Shown: positions 34,822-48,658 of the stretch, piece by piece
Layout: each line of letters starts with the position of its first letter
Numbering within the stretch: the stretch's first letter is position 1
Assembly (NCBI GenBank): GCA_012274445.1
Contig: JAAROD010000044.1
Span: 992,001-1,056,000, forward strand
Direction: 5' to 3'
DNA length: 64,000 nucleotides
Origin: Sclerotiophoma versabilis
Lineage: Eukaryota > Ascomycota > Dothideomycetes > Pleosporales > Didymellaceae
Made by a program: the position numbers and the translations under genes
Notes under the pieces: generated by a model
What the model saw: only the letters and a program-made list of their open reading frames with translations
Database searches by the model: none
What the model was told of the DNA's origin: nothing

Positions 34822-35772
34822 ATTAAGACAACGGTACTGCTGCTCGATGTTCTTTGGATTAAGTCATATTTGAGCGTTTCTGTAAGCATAGAATTTGCTT
34901 TAGGATCTGGTGCATTATAGAGATCATGTCTTTTGCGCCTTAGCATGGTCAGTATTAAGGGACTTCACACTTGATCATCGAACAACCGGCCTGACAACAG
35001 TACTTGTCGTTCGGGTGTAACCCACGGTCTCGGTTATGCCTCCAGCAACAATCCCTGGAGAGTGATGTTGTGCTGACTATGTCCTTCAATTAGGCGCACT
35101 TTTCTGCAATCTTACTTACGCGATGATGATGATCCCGCGAATTTATAGACAGACTTGCGGAGGAATTAAAGTAGGGTGTCTCAAGGGGTGTCTAGTGCTC
35201 AGTAATCCAGACCGCGGTATTATGCGCTTACTAAAGGTATCCAGCCTGGCAGTGTTCTGTAAATAGGGTCTATCGTAAAACAAATTACAGTTCCGTTGGG
35301 TTGTGGACAATTGCAAACTCTGTGAGGCATGACTTTGCTGAACTTTTAAGCATTGAGAGGGCATGATCAAAAACTGTATAATACACTAGTCGAGCGAGCC
35401 TCGGCTCCTGCCATCCCTTCGCTGCGATGATCGACAGACAGCTGTCGCAACTTCAACTCAATTTTATAATCTCATAAGCCTTTGAAGCCACCGCAGTCAT
35501 CCCTTCAATATGTTCTTCGATCTGCATTACTGTGACTTGTTTCGTGTTCTTGAACATAGTTCGGATCGGGCATGTACCCGAGCGGCAGCCTTATCCGGCA
35601 TTGGACCATACTAATCAATATAATCATCCTTGCTCTACTGCTGCTGTTTTGTAATCACACATTTCGCCTTTGGTCCTCTAAGATTTACGTGTCACTATCC
35701 GCAAGTGCTACAACGTCCTGCAGGTAAATGCCCTTAACCCTTGCGCTGCACACGTATCTTGATGGGACCATC
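34822..35772. other. Intergenic region upstream of the GST-like gene
   Basis: No gene is supported in these 951 bp. The promoter of the GST-like gene must be at its right end. Confidence 0.4.
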
Positions 35773-36900
35773 ATGACCGCCTCTAACGTTAGTCTCACAC
35801 AAAGCTTCATGGTCCTGCCGTAGCCCAAGTTTTGCTATACTGATTTTCAATTTTCAGCTTCGCTCTTTCCAATTGAAGAGACCTTGTGGCGGTATGCCGT
35901 CAAAGTTTCGGCACACGATACCCTCAGAGCTATTCCCAGCAGAACGGGATCGATATGTGCTATACGTCAACGCAGTCTGTCCCTGGGCTCATCGAGCAGT
36001 GATAGTCCGCGCCTTGAAAGGCTTGGAAGATATCATAGAGGTAGTTGAGGTCGATGCAAGAGATCCAGTACATGGTTGGTATTTCTCCGGGCATCGTGGT
36101 CCCAAGTGTGACCCAACGTACGGCTTCCGGTGCCTGAAAGAGCTGTACTTGAAAGCAGATCCAAGCTACACAGGAAGGATTACTATTCCCATGCTGTGGG
36201 ACAAGCAGAGAGGTCCATCTGAGTTCCCTACGAAGCTGTAGCTGATCAGCTAACGATGCACAGGTACTATTGTGAACAACGAGAGCGCAGACATCATACG
36301 CGCACTTTCCAGCGCTTTTGACCATTTTCTGCCATCCGAGAGACGAGAAGACAATAAAGGCTCTGCTGCCCTTTTGCCCGAGCATCTGCGTAGCGAAATC
36401 GATGAGCTCAACGCTTGGGTTTACGACACTGTGAACAACGGAGTATATAAAGTTGGGTTTGCGACATCACAGGCTGCGTACGACGAGCACATTACCAAAC
36501 TGTTTCAGTCACTCGATCGACTGGAGTATCATCTCCTGGATCCTGGACATCATCCGTACCTGTTTGGAGAGCATATCACCGAAGCCGACATCCGCCTCTA
36601 CACTACTCTCATCAGGTTTGACGTTGCATATTATGCACTATTCAAATGCAACATCAAGATGGTTCGATTGGACTATCCCCGGCTACATGCGTGGCTGAGA
36701 CGCCTGTACTGGGATGACAGTCCAGAGACAGCTGGTGGGGCGTTTAGGAAGAGCACTCATTTTGAGGTTGTAAGTATTCATTATCTTAAAACGATTGGAC
36801 TGATGCCTGATACTGGTAGATTAAACAAGGCTATGCATCTGTAACGGTGGGTAATGGCGTTATACCAGCCGGACCATTACCGCACATTATGCCCTTGTAA
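35773..36900 (+). CDS. Glutathionyl-hydroquinone reductase / omega-like GST
   Basis: Four exons (35773-35787, 35858-36212, 36264-36769, 36820-36900) give 318 aa. The introns are 70, 51 and 50 bp. The first exon (MTASN) is only 15 nt and is the least certain part. The thioredoxin-like domain has the catalytic Cys46 in NAVCPWAHR, which is diagnostic of the Ecm4/GHR (xi/omega-like) class, and then LKGLEDIIEVVEVD. TIVNNESADIIR binds the glutathione glutamyl group. The all-helical C-terminal domain contains YLFGEHITEADIRLYTTLIRFD. The final exon supplies IKQGYASVT through VIPAGPLPHIMPL, the family's expected end. These enzymes reduce glutathionyl-hydroquinones and related conjugates with glutathione. 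The stop lies about 120 bp from the first visibly RIP-affected DNA, yet the coding sequence is intact. Confidence 0.9.
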
Positions 36901-37865
36901 GGTGCAAGTGCTTCTTAGCCTAAAGTGTTCTATCAGTAAGCTGGCTACATTAGTATCTTAGGTGCCACGCGAAAAGAAGTTTAGAACCCTGCACAAATGC
37001 TCTACAACAACACAGTTTGAATTAGTAAGCTTTTAAAGCAGGACACATTAGATAGCTCTACAATACGTTATAGTGTAGCCTTACGCATAGTATTTACTAC
37101 ACATTAGCAGTTCTTGCTAACGTTATAACGTAGCGTGTTAAAGTCTAACTTTAAGCAAAGCTTATAAGTACTTCTATATAGTTTCTGTTACGATCCTGTG
37201 CAGACAAAGCAGCACAGTAATTAAGTAGCCAACTAGAGCCCTTACCTAGGAGCTAGGGGCGGAGTTAGGAAGAATCTCCCTTTGTACAGTTACGTAACAT
37301 GCTTATTAATAAGTATAACACACATAACCTGCTTATTAATAAGTAATACTATATATTTTATTAAACTAACTCTAGTTACTTATTAATAAGTACTATCTTC
37401 TAGTAAGTATATAGTATATAGGCTAGTAAATAGGTAAAGGTTAGGTAGGAGTTAGGTAGGTTATATAACCTACCTCTACCTAACTCTAACCTCTACCTAC
37501 GCTAGTAGCTGCTAAGTAGGTATAGGTTAGGTTAGAGTACCTTTAGTATAGGTATAGATTAAGTAGAGGTAGTACTAGTATAGGTAGAGATTAGGTAAGC
37601 TTAGTTATTATATTTTAATTTAAAAAAATATACTTAAGATAAATCTAATTATTATAGAAAGTTATTATAGTATTAATATTAATTAGGTATATCTAAATAG
37701 TTTATTTACTAGTATTATACCTAAATATCTCTTTACTACTTATTTATATACTCTATATACTAAATCTTCTATAGTAGTATAGAGCTAAGAATAAGTTCTT
37801 CTACTAAATAGTAACCTTCTTAGTATAGATTATATAGATATTATAGCCTAAAACTATTAGTATAT
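36901..37865. other. Transition into the RIP-affected block, with LTR-like remnant and palindromes
   Basis: The first ~120 bases have ordinary composition, after which CA and TG become rare. A less degraded segment at about 37,188-37,280 (GTTACGATCCTGTGCAGAC, GGAGCTAGGGGCGGAG) resembles the edge of an LTR. The 12-bp palindrome CTTATTAATAAG occurs exactly three times, at 37,302-37,313, 37,332-37,343 and 37,379-37,390. An imperfect hairpin of about 24-bp arms (GGTTAGGTAGG against CCTACCTCTACC) lies near 37,436-37,490. No coding frame is present. Confidence 0.55.
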
Positions 37866-38843
37866 TATTAGAGCTAAGATAACTAGATAAGATTAATTAA
37901 ATTATAAAAGAGTTAATAAAGTTCTTTATTTTATTTCTATAGTAAAAGAGTATAACTATATATATATTTTACTTTTAAACTAGCTCTAGATTAGATTAAA
38001 GCTAATTAATAATTCTTATCTACTAATCTAATCTCTTTAATTTACTTATACTACTATTCTGCTTAGGTAATTATTAATATTTACTATAATATACTCTCTA
38101 AAGATACTAGTCTTTAACTAGTATTCTATATTAGTAGGTTTATTATTATACTTTATTAATCTTATTATAAAAGTTATTTAATTACTTTATATATTACGTC
38201 TTTATAATTAGAGTCTAAAGAGAATTTTCTAATTAAGTTAGTAATTAAATACTTATATGTAATAATAAATAACAATATATTTAATTTTTACTTCTTCTAA
38301 TTCTTATTCTTATACTTATAATCTATAAGCTACTTTTCTAATACTACTATTATTAATATAAGTAATCTAATTCTCTTTTTTTAGTATACTACTAATATTT
38401 AGTATTAGGCTCTTAATTACTATACCTTTAGTATAATCTAGATTAATATACTATCTAAGCTTCTAAAAACTTCTTCTAAGTATCTAATAAGTAATTTAAT
38501 CCTACTTAAAGATTATACTTCTTCTAAAAAGGTTAAAACTAAGCTTATACTATTACCTACTTCTAATTAATACTAATCTACTTAATCTAGTAGAATTTTA
38601 ACTAATTCTAATACTTTAATAGTAGTTTTCTTTAGATTAAAGAGTAAAGATAATTATAAGATTAATTTAAGTTTAATATTCTAGAAGTTCTAGTCTTAGA
38701 CTACTACTTCTATAAAGTAATCTACTACTACCTCTACTAATTACTTACTTATAAGTAAAATTAAAATTAGTACTTACTATTATTATTTATATACCTACTA
38801 CCTAAAGTAGTTTATAAATAGTATTAGTAATAGTTATTATTAG
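37866..38843 (-). mobile_element. Copia-1 copy A: one LTR plus 3' internal fragment, RIP-degraded
   Basis: Bases 37,866-38,091 are the 227-bp-type Copia-1 LTR in minus orientation (begins TATTAGAGCTAAG, ends ACTATAATA). The next ~750 bases match, at reduced identity, the segment that precedes the 3' LTR in copies B and D. Similarity stops abruptly near 38,843, where unrelated RIP-degraded sequence begins. It is therefore a truncated copy with no coding capacity. Confidence 0.75.
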
Positions 38844-40468
38844 GCTTTAAGGCTAGAAGTACTAAAAAAGAAGATTATAATATAGAATAGAATAATATAA
38901 ATAGCTATAGAGTTAATTAGTAGACTATAGACTATTTACTAGAGACTAGTAAATAGATAGAAAGAGACTATATATATAGAGAGATTACCTTACCTAGAGT
39001 ACTATCTAGTTCTTCTAGGCTAAAAAGCCTAAGAGAACCTAATATTATTTCTCTTCTATAGTTAAACATCCTAGGTAATAGTAGGTAGCTTTCTACTAAC
39101 TAGTATAGAAGCTCTATAGCCTATAATAGAAAAACCTATAGTATTATAGCCTTATTTTACCTACTTTATACTAGCTAGTATAGAGCTTAAATATTCTCTT
39201 TTACTAGTAAGGTTATACCTACCTTTACTTTTACTTTTACTATAGTAGTTTATATATAGTAGTAGTATAGGCTAGAAGTAAAGTAGTATATAAAGAGTTT
39301 CTTTCTACTATTCTAGTCTACTACTCTTATACTTTACTTCTTCTTTTAGTAAGTTTTTTAAGATTTTAAGTTTTCTTTCTAATTTCTAATAGGCTTCTAC
39401 TTAGGCTACTATATACTATTATAGTATATATTAGGCTATATAAGTATATTAGAGTATAGAAAGCCTTTTTTAAATTATTTTAGTACTAACTAGGCTATAG
39501 TAAGCTACTTTATACTATATTAGATTATTATAAGTAGTCTTATCTTTATCTATACTACTCTTATTTATTATAAACTTTACTAATATTTCTAACTATATAT
39601 ATAACTACTATAGGTACTTCTACTATATATATATTTATTATATTACTTTTTTTAGTAGTAAGTAGTATAGAATAGCTAGTAAAGTAGGCTACTTTTTTCT
39701 AAATATTACTAAGAAGAATAAGAACCTATTTACGGCCTAGCTTTTTAAAGTAGGCTCTAGAGATAATATTTAGATAATAAGATACTAAAGATACTTTCTT
39801 ACTAACTCTAACTACTTTATAGTAAGTTAGGTTACTTTAGGCTATAGTAGGCTATATTAGTACCTTTTAATATATTTTAGCTCTCTACTAACTATTATAA
39901 GTACCTTAATACTATCTAGAACTATCTTAATAATCTTATATCTAACTTTACTACTAATAATAAGAAAAAGCTTAGTACTACCTAACTTACTAAGGTTTAT
40001 TATTCTTTAGCTAAAAAGTTAGTAAGGTAGGTTATCTTACTCTAGTCTAGCCTCTTTTAGGTTATTATAGCATAATACTAACTACTCTATTAGTAATTCT
40101 AAGCCTTTTACTAAGAAGATATATCTTTATTCTAGTACTATTCTTTTATCTAATAAGCCTATTACTAATATTTAGCCTAATAGCTAGAGATATAATAAGG
40201 CTAGCTAGTAAGCTAAGGTTAAGTCTTAGAAGTATAAGCTAGAGGCTTAGATTATATTAAAGTTATACTTTAGTTAAAGACTATAAGTACTAGTTCTAGT
40301 AGTTCTTAGGTATAAACAGCGTATAGTAGATTAGGCAGAGTTATTACCTAGTAAAACACTATAATAATAGAAGGTAATAATAAGTAGTATAGAGTAGATA
40401 ATCTAGCTTAAGAGTTAGGTTAAGATTCTAAAGATAAACTTAATTAATAAAGTTAAATATAAACTATA
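38844..40468. mobile_element. Unresolved RIP-degraded repeat sequence
   Basis: AT-rich, CA/TG-depleted, stop-dense in all frames. It must be old transposon sequence by its mutation pattern, but I cannot assign a class or an orientation. Confidence 0.4.
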
Positions 40469-43400
40469 ACAGTTATATTTCTACTTACTATATACTAATA
40501 AATATTCTATATAGGTTCTAATATTCTAGTATTATTCTACTCTAGTATATTATAGAATATTATAGAATTTCTTAGAATATATATAATATATTCTATTATA
40601 GTATTCTACTAAGAGATTAGAACAGGTAGAGTTATATATTATTAGTTTCTATATTACTAACCTTCTTAAAGGCTATTAGGTTATCTCTAAGTATTATTAA
40701 TTCTTTCTCCTCTTATTTTCTACTATACTACCTCTTAAGGTTTATAATACTATTCTTTTCTTCTAACCTTTATATTTTTATAAACTAACTCTATAGTTTC
40801 TAGAAGTACTATATATTATTACTTTATTAGTAACTATATTAATTATATTAAATAACTTATAATAGTATCTTATTAGTATTATATAAAGAAGAGTTTAGAG
40901 TACTAAATATTATTATTAAAGAAGAAGTATAGGAATTATTATTATATTAGTAGCTAGAAGTATATTCTAGTTAAAGTTCTAATTCTAAACTTTAAGTAAA
41001 TTAACTAAGAGTTAAATTACTTAAAATAATAAGAAGTAGAAGTAGATAAGGCTAAGTCTACTACTTTATAAGCTATTCTAGCTGTATATATAAAAAAAGA
41101 TTATATTTATAAATAAAGAAAAATATTATAATTTTAGAAAAAATAATAAGTAAATAAAGCTAAGTAGTATATTAAATATTCTAAGGTAATTAAAGCTATT
41201 AAGAGTATTAACTAAGATATTACTTAGCTAGAAGAAGGCCTAATACCTAGGTATCTAGCTCTAAATTAGAGTACCTCTATACTATCTATTCTAGAGAGTA
41301 ATCTAAACTTTTTCTCTTTTAATAATAGTAAGACAGAAGCTATTAGCAGTTTATAAGGTTTATTACTAGTTTCTCTATATTTTTTAAGTCTAAGTAGTCT
41401 AACTATTTAACTAGGTATTAAGTACCTTTCTTAGTTTTCTAATATATTATTATTTTTTTAACTTTCTACTTATTACTACTATAAGCTTAGTAGTAGAAGT
41501 CTTTCTAGATTAGTATTCTTAGATTAGTAGGTTCTAATAATAAAATATAGAATACTAGATAGATCTTTATATTCTTAGATAGCTTAAGTTAATAGTTAAC
41601 TAGGCTAATTTACTTAGAAATAAAAAATAGTCTAACTTTAACCTTATCTAGTTTTATTATTACTTTCTATATTCTAAGACTTTTTAAAAGAAGATAAACT
41701 TTACCTTCTTCTTTTAGCTAAAGTACTATTTTCTATTTCTAGTTAATCTATAAAATAACTTATTCTTAAGCTTATATAATATTCTTAAGTAATTTCTAGT
41801 ATACTTTCTTTACTCTAACTACTAAAGCTATTACTAATTCTATTTAAATAGAGTAATTAAAAAATTAAGTAAAGAAATTTAGGTGTCTTCTATAGCTTAT
41901 AAAGAATAGTATTATACCTATTACTTCTAATAACTTATTATTATATATAATTTATACTATAAGTAATAGTTAAACGTAGTTATTTTGTTTTTAGTTACTA
42001 TAGAGCTAAAGGTATATTTCTATAGTTTAATTTATTCTTTCTATTTATCTATCTATCTATCTATAGGTAATAGGCTATAGATAGCTTTTTCTTAGTACCT
42101 AATATAGTAAGTATTATAGTCTAGTAGTTTAATATAAAAAGCTTATCTCTATTACTAATAATTAATTTAGGTATTCTATAGTAGTAAATAATCTAGTTAA
42201 TAAATACTATAGCTAACTGCGGTATAGTATAGCTATATCTAAATAGTATTATTTTAGTATATTTAGTAAATTAATCTACTATAATAAAGATTAGATTATA
42301 GGTATATTCTATAATAGAGTTCTTAAAAAGTAGTAGCTATATAATAAAATCTATTATAATATTTATTTATACTACTATTAGTAGGTCTATTACTTATATT
42401 TCTCTATACTTAGTATATATACTATACTTATTCTATTAGTACTATATATAGTTTCTAATAAACTTAATTACCTTATTCTTTATATTAGAAAACTTATAGT
42501 ATTACTTAATAAGTCTTATAGTATAAGTAATACTAGAGTGTTTATATAGTATATTATTATAATATCTTAAAATAACTTTCTCTTAAAGTTTTTCTAGTAC
42601 TTACTATAGAATATATTATTTCTACTAAACTTATATTACTAGGTTAAGCTGCTATAATAGTTCTAATATCCTATTCTTATTAACTCTAAGAATAGTAAAC
42701 TTATTAATTATCTTCTTACCTATAAGGTTATAGTATTAGCTAAGTATATCTACTCTACTATTTTCTTTTTCTAGCGTATATAGAATCTTAAACTTATACT
42801 AACTAAGTATTTCTAACTAGTATACTTATTATTAGTTTAAAACTTTAGTAGTAGTAAAATATACTAAGTTTTTATAATCTATATAAATAGTAAGTTCTAA
42901 GTAGCTTTCTATATATACTCTCTAATACTATAATATATTAATAATAGCTATAAGCTTCTTATTATATATATTATAGTATTCTTCTAGTACTATAAACTTT
43001 TATAAGTAGTAGGTAATTATATACTATTAACTATCTTATTCTTAAGTAATATATACTTCTAATACTAATTCTAAAGTATTTATTTTAAGTTATATAAGCT
43101 TACTAATTCTAAATAAAATTAGTATAGAAGGCTCTATATATACTTACTTAAGTAATTAGAAAGTATTTTCTTATACTTATTCCTACTTAAAGAGTAAATT
43201 TTTCTATATAAGTTTTATAAGTAGTAAGGCCTTTATAAAGTAGTTCTTAATAAAGTATTAGTTAAAGTTAATAAACCTAAGAAATTCTTAAATTCTTTTA
43301 ACTATAGTAGGTATTATCTAATTATAAAAGAGCTTATAAAACTATACTTAGGTAATTAATAGTATTTAATTAGTACTAACTAATTTATATTTAAAATATT

Positions 43401-44330
43401 AATTATATATAAAGAGAATTTAGAGGTTATATAATTTTACCTAATAAGCTTATAGGCTTCTAGAGACCTACTTAGTCTTATAACCTTATTAAGTAAGCCT
43501 TTAAGCTTTTATAGAGCTATTTAGTAGTTAGGTACTAAAGTAACCTAATTAGAGTATAGAAGTAAGAAAAAAGCTTTATAGTAGTAATCTATATACTTTA
43601 TTACGTAATATACTTTCTAGGTATTTATACCTAGATATACCTACTTATAAAGTACTTATTTCTTTATTCTAAGGCTTAATTTAAGAGTATATCTTTTAAG
43701 AGCTCTTTTAACTTTTCTTAAGTATTTAGCTCTTGTTATAGACGCTCTAGGCGTAAAAATAGGCTTTAATATAACCTAATTCTAATTAGTAAGTACTTTA
43801 TAAGCGTCTTATTATATAATAACTTACTTATTTATACTTTTACCTTCTTTTTAAGTACTTAGTAAACTATCTAAACGCTTATATAGCTACTATAGGTAGG
43901 TACCTAGACTAGGTAACTCTAATTAGCTTTAGGCGTTATTTATAATAGTAAGAGTAAGTATTCAATACTTTACTATACTACTATATTATTTAATCTTAGT
44001 AACGTTAGAATGCTTATAGCAGGTAGAGCCTCTTACTATTACTTTTACTATACTAGTTAGCGCCCTATAGAAGCTATTTATCTACTTAATTTCTCTAACT
44101 TTCTAGTTATCTTTATTAGTATAGCTATAAGTATACTAATTTAGCTTTTACGCGTTTTCTATATCTCTTAGTAGCTCTTTAAGTATCTTTAGTACTTCTT
44201 AACTACTCTTTTTTAACCTTTCTAGTCTTTCTTTTAGTTAGGTATGTTTTTTTAGCTTAAGTCTTTATTAGATAGTATTTAATTATTTCTACTATTACTA
44301 TTTTCTAGCTCTTTTTAGGTTTTACTTACT
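40469..44330 (-). mobile_element. Gypsy-type (Ty3) retroelement remnant, RIP-degraded
   Basis: Read on the minus strand, the pol order of a Ty3/Gypsy element can be followed despite many TAG/TAA stops. The end of reverse transcriptase lies at about 43,300-43,200 (text like FLRFINFN, YFIKNYF). RNase H lies at about 42,980-42,840 (YNIYNKKLIAI, then LTIYIDYKNLVYFTTTKVL). Integrase-like sequence continues to about 42,000. Charged coiled-coil-like text at 44,280-44,000 may be gag. A segment at about 40,469-40,670 could be the 3' LTR. The matching 5' LTR is not found, so the outer limits are approximate. No functional product is possible. Confidence 0.6.
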
Positions 44331-44435
44331 TTTATATAAAGAAAATCTAAAGCTAAGTACCTTATATATACTACTACTACCTTCTATACTTATACTACCT
44401 ACTATAGTACTACTAGCTTACTTATACCTATACCT

Positions 44436-44640
44436 ATGCCTATAACTATAACTATAACTATACCTACGCCTATAGTTATAGCTTTAGCTGCTTCTTTAGC
44501 TATTACTACTACTACTACTACTACTGCTATTACTACTACTACTACTACTACTATCTATGCTACTATGCTGCTGCTACTGCCTCTACTACTACTACTGCCT
44601 GCCTCTGCGCTCTCTATCTCTATTCTAGGTACTTTTATAC
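44436..44640. repeat. (CTA)n-rich low-complexity tract
   Basis: CTA/CTG triplet runs with CCTATA repeats at the left. It produces the only open frame longer than 100 codons in the AT-rich block (Thr/Ile/Leu homopolymers), which is an artefact of the repeat. Several TGC triplets survive here although TG is otherwise nearly absent around it. Confidence 0.8.
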
Positions 44641-47600
44641 TAGGTATATATAGAGTAATTCTCTATATATACTATATAAACGTGCTACTAGTAAGTAGCT
44701 TAGTTACGCTATATATAGATAATACTACTACTAGCTACTATAGTAAGTACTACTAGTGTTATACCTTTAGGTACTCTTACTATTCTTTATAGGTTTTCTT
44801 TTAAATAGAGTATATAAATAGTAGACTAATAGCTTATAGGCTGCCTACTTTTAAGCTACTTAGAATAGTGCTAGTAGAGAAGCTTACTACCTCTAGTAGA
44901 GTAATAACTTTAGTAAGTAACTTTATTTTTATTTATAACAGTAGCTAATAAGCGTATAGTAAGCTACTAACCTATATACTTCTATCTAGGTAGTAAAGAG
45001 CCTGCTTATAGAAGAGTGCTTCTTTTAAGTACTTCTTATAAGTAGGTTCTTTAAGCTACTAAGACCTATAGAAAGAAGGTTATTCTTTTTATCTATAGCT
45101 AATTTATATTTATAAGCTTCTTAGCTGCTGGTTATATACTTAAAAGAGCTACTAGCAGTAGTCTAAGGAGGCTTATACCTATTTAGAGAGAAAGTTATTC
45201 TCCCTACTAATTCTAGAGCTTTTCTTTCTCTATTAATATACTCTTTTTCTATAACTATTTCTTCTTTCTTTTAACTAATACTATATAAGGTTAGATATAA
45301 TAAAAATTACTTATAAGCCTATTTAGAAAGTGCTTTTATAAGCCTATTAGCTAGTATCTTACTAGTCTTAAAGTAGATTACTTAGAGATTTCTCTTAGTA
45401 TATTCTTATTTTAACTATATATTTTAGATATCTATATAGCGCAGCCTAGTAGTAAGCTACTTACTCTCTTTAACTACTAATTAGATAGTTTATTAGTTAT
45501 TATAGAAAATCTCCTATAGTACTCCTAAGTTTAGCTAAAGTTCTCCTAGAAATTATTTTAGAGCTGCTAACTTCTTAGCTATATACTCTAAAGTAAGTAA
45601 TTTAGTGTTAGTAGTAGAAGTTATTACTATTAATTAATATATAGCTTTCTAGATAATTAGACTACTAAAGAGCTATATAATATAGCTTTAAGATAAGTAT
45701 TATATCTTATAATTATTAGTAAATAACGTGTTACTATATATAAGCAGTTAACTACCTTTATAAGTACTATACCTTATACCTAGGTACTTTATTTAATATA
45801 GATAAGTAATAACCTAAGCAGCTACTTTAAAGTAAGCTACTTCTAGATTTATTAAATAATAGAATAGTTAAGAAGTAGTAAATACTATATCTAGTTAGAT
45901 TGTAATTACTATATAGAGTATAGATCTAACATATTCTTAAAACACTTTAATTTCTTACTTTAAAGCTTCTCTATTATGTTTAAGCAGCTCTTCTGCTAGA
46001 AATAGGATACTTAAAAAGAATATATTCTCTATAATATTAAATTTAGTAGTAAGCTTATTAATATAGGCGTTATATATAAGAGTTATAGTATAGGCTTCTT
46101 AGTTTCTAATTATTTAAACACCTAGAAACTATTTAGCTGCTTTATAATCTTTAATTTAATATTTACTTATTAATAAGCTTATTAGCTATTAAGTAGCTAC
46201 TTAACTATTATTATAGTAGGTAAGAAGTATATTATTAATATAGAAGAGTAGTACTATTTTCTACTTAGTATTATAGAAGAGGTAAGGCTTTTCTTTTAAT
46301 ACTATAAGACTAAGCGTCTAAAGCGTACTAGAGAGCTCTTTATACTATAGAACTAGTAAATTATATAGTTTATATAAAGCTTATAATAGTAGAATAACCT
46401 ACTTAGGTTTCTTAAATCTATCTAGTAATTTATAGAGTACTTAAAGCTAGTTCTAGCAGCTTATATTAAGAAACGCGCTAGCTATATTATACTAATAGAG
46501 CTCTAGGTTAAATTAGGCTATAATTACTACTATAGTCTATAATATTCTATAAGTAAGTATTATAGTATAGGTTAAGATAATTAAATCTTTAGCCTAAAAG
46601 TCTCTGTATATATAAATCTAAGCCTTATACTTAATAAAGTATTTATTTTAGTCTAGTTTAATAGTAAAGACCTATTTAAGTAGTAGAGGCCTTATTAAGG
46701 TACTTAATTAGTCTACTTCTACCTATATCTTCTTTTCTATAAGTATTACTTATTTCTTTCTTATAAACCTAATAGAAAAGAGTACCTAATAGGTAGTAGG
46801 TAAGATTCTTCTACTTTCCTAGTAGTAAAGAGAGCTTATTATAGTATACTAGAGGCTCTGTTTAGGTAACTTACTTCTCTTTTTATAGAGTAAAAGTAAT
46901 AATTACTATATATATAGTAATAAGCTCTCTTCTCTAATTTCTATATTTATTTATATAATTAAATAAAGGTTAGATTAGCCTTAAGTACCTATATTACTAT
47001 ATTAAGCTTATTATAAAGTACTAGCCTACGCTATTATTATTAGTAAGCTTATTATACTTATAGTCTAGTACTCTATAACTCTACCTTATTAGTAGGCTCT
47101 AGGTTCTCTACTAATATACGCGTCTTCTACTTACTTTATCTACTTATATTATCTTTTAAGAAGGTATTAGAATAATTAGTAATATAGGTCTTAGTAAATC
47201 TTTAAGATTCTTAATATTTACTAGCTTACTCTCTTCTTTAATAGTTAAGTACACTTTCTATAAGCTACTAGTTAGATTCTTCTTATTAGAAGCTTCTCTA
47301 CTTATACTTAACTAATCTAGTTTAGGTATTTAGTTAGAGGATAGTAAACCTATTTCTTAGTATTATTCTATATAGATCTCTAGTAGCTTACTAGCTAAGC
47401 TTACTACGCGCGCAGTATCTATCTTAAGAGCTCTCTTACTACTAGACTAGCCTTCTAGTAATTAAGGTTCTCTCTAAGTACTACCCCTAAGCTAGTACTT
47501 AGTAGATAAGCTAATTAATAGGTCTACTTTAATAGAGAGCTTAATTACTTCTTCTATATCTATTATCTTACTAGCTTTATAGATTATATCTATAACTACT

Positions 47601-47657
47601 TCTACTTCTTTAACTAAAAGAGCTATTAACTTATCTAATTTATTATAAAAGAGCTTC
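44641..47657 (-). mobile_element. Copia-2 retroelement remnant, RIP-degraded, interrupted by copy B
   Basis: Minus-strand translation shows Copia reverse transcriptase at about 46,420-46,200 (QALYRLYNL-like text, YKELSSTL, then a degraded YVDD box reading FYINN). RNase H-like sequence lies at about 45,700-45,300. The upstream part at 47,300-47,650 is similar to the reverse complement of 63,380-63,800, so Copia-2 and Copia-3 are related elements. The right end is cut at 47,657/47,658 by the LTR of Copia-1 copy B. The left end is not defined and no LTR was recognised. Confidence 0.6.
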
Positions 47658-48658
47658 TATTAGAGCTAAGATAACTAGATAAGATTAATCTAGGTGTAAA
47701 AGAGTTAATTAAGTTTCTTATTTTATTTCTATAGCAAAAGAGCGCAACTATATATATGTTTTTACCTCTAGGCTAGTCCTAGATTAGAGTAAAGCTAATT
47801 AATTATTCTTATCTATTAATCTAATCTCTATAATCTGCCTATATTACTATTAATAATTATATAATTTTTAACCTTTACTATAATATACCCTCTAGATATT
47901 CTAGTTTTTAACTAGTATTTCTATATTAGTAGGTTTATTATTACGCTTTATTAATTCTATTATAAAGGTTTTTTAATTACTCTGTGTACTACGTCTTTAT
48001 AATTAAAGTCTAGAAAGAATTCTCTAATCTAGTTAGTAGGTAAACGCTTACGTATAATAATAAATAATAATATATCTAATCTTTACTTCTCTTAATTCTT
48101 ATTCTTATAATTCTTATTCTTCTACTTATAATCTATAAGCTAATCCCCTAACACTACTATTATTAATATAAGTAATCTAATTCTTCTTTTTTAGTATACT
48201 GTTAACATTTAGTATTAGGCTCTTAATTACTATACCTTTAGTATAATTCTAATTAATATACCTTCTAAGCTCCTAAAAACTCCCTCTAAGTATTTAATTA
48301 GTAATCTAAGCCTACTTAAAGGTTATACTCCTTCTAAGAGGATTAAGACTAAGCTTACCCTATTACCTGCTTCTAATCTATACTAATCTACTTAATCTAG
48401 TAGGATTTTAACTAATTCTAACGCTCTAATAATAGTCTATTCTAGATTAAAGGGTAAAGATAATAATAAGATTAATCTAAAGTTAATGTTCTAGGAGTTC
48501 TAGTCTTAGACTGCTACTTCTATAAAGTAATCTGCTACTACCTCTGCTAATTACTTACCTACAAGCAGAATTAAAATTAGTTCTTATTATAATTATCTAT
48601 ATACCTGCTACTTAAAGTAGTTTATAGATAGTATTAGTAATAGTTATTATTATAATTA

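Noticed and set aside
1..36900. A secondary-metabolite or effector cluster around the LaeA-like and lipase genes
   Set aside because: Neighbours are housekeeping genes. No synthase, P450, transporter or small Cys-rich secreted protein was found.
37436..37560. TTAGG/CCTAA-like words suggesting an internal telomere repeat
   Set aside because: The units are irregular (TTAGGT, TAGGAG), not TTAGGG arrays, and form a hairpin rather than a tandem array.
44436..44756. A 106-codon open frame in the AT-rich block, a possible small effector gene
   Set aside because: It is built from Thr, Ile and Leu homopolymers from the CTA tract, has no signal peptide with cysteines, and no gene-like context.
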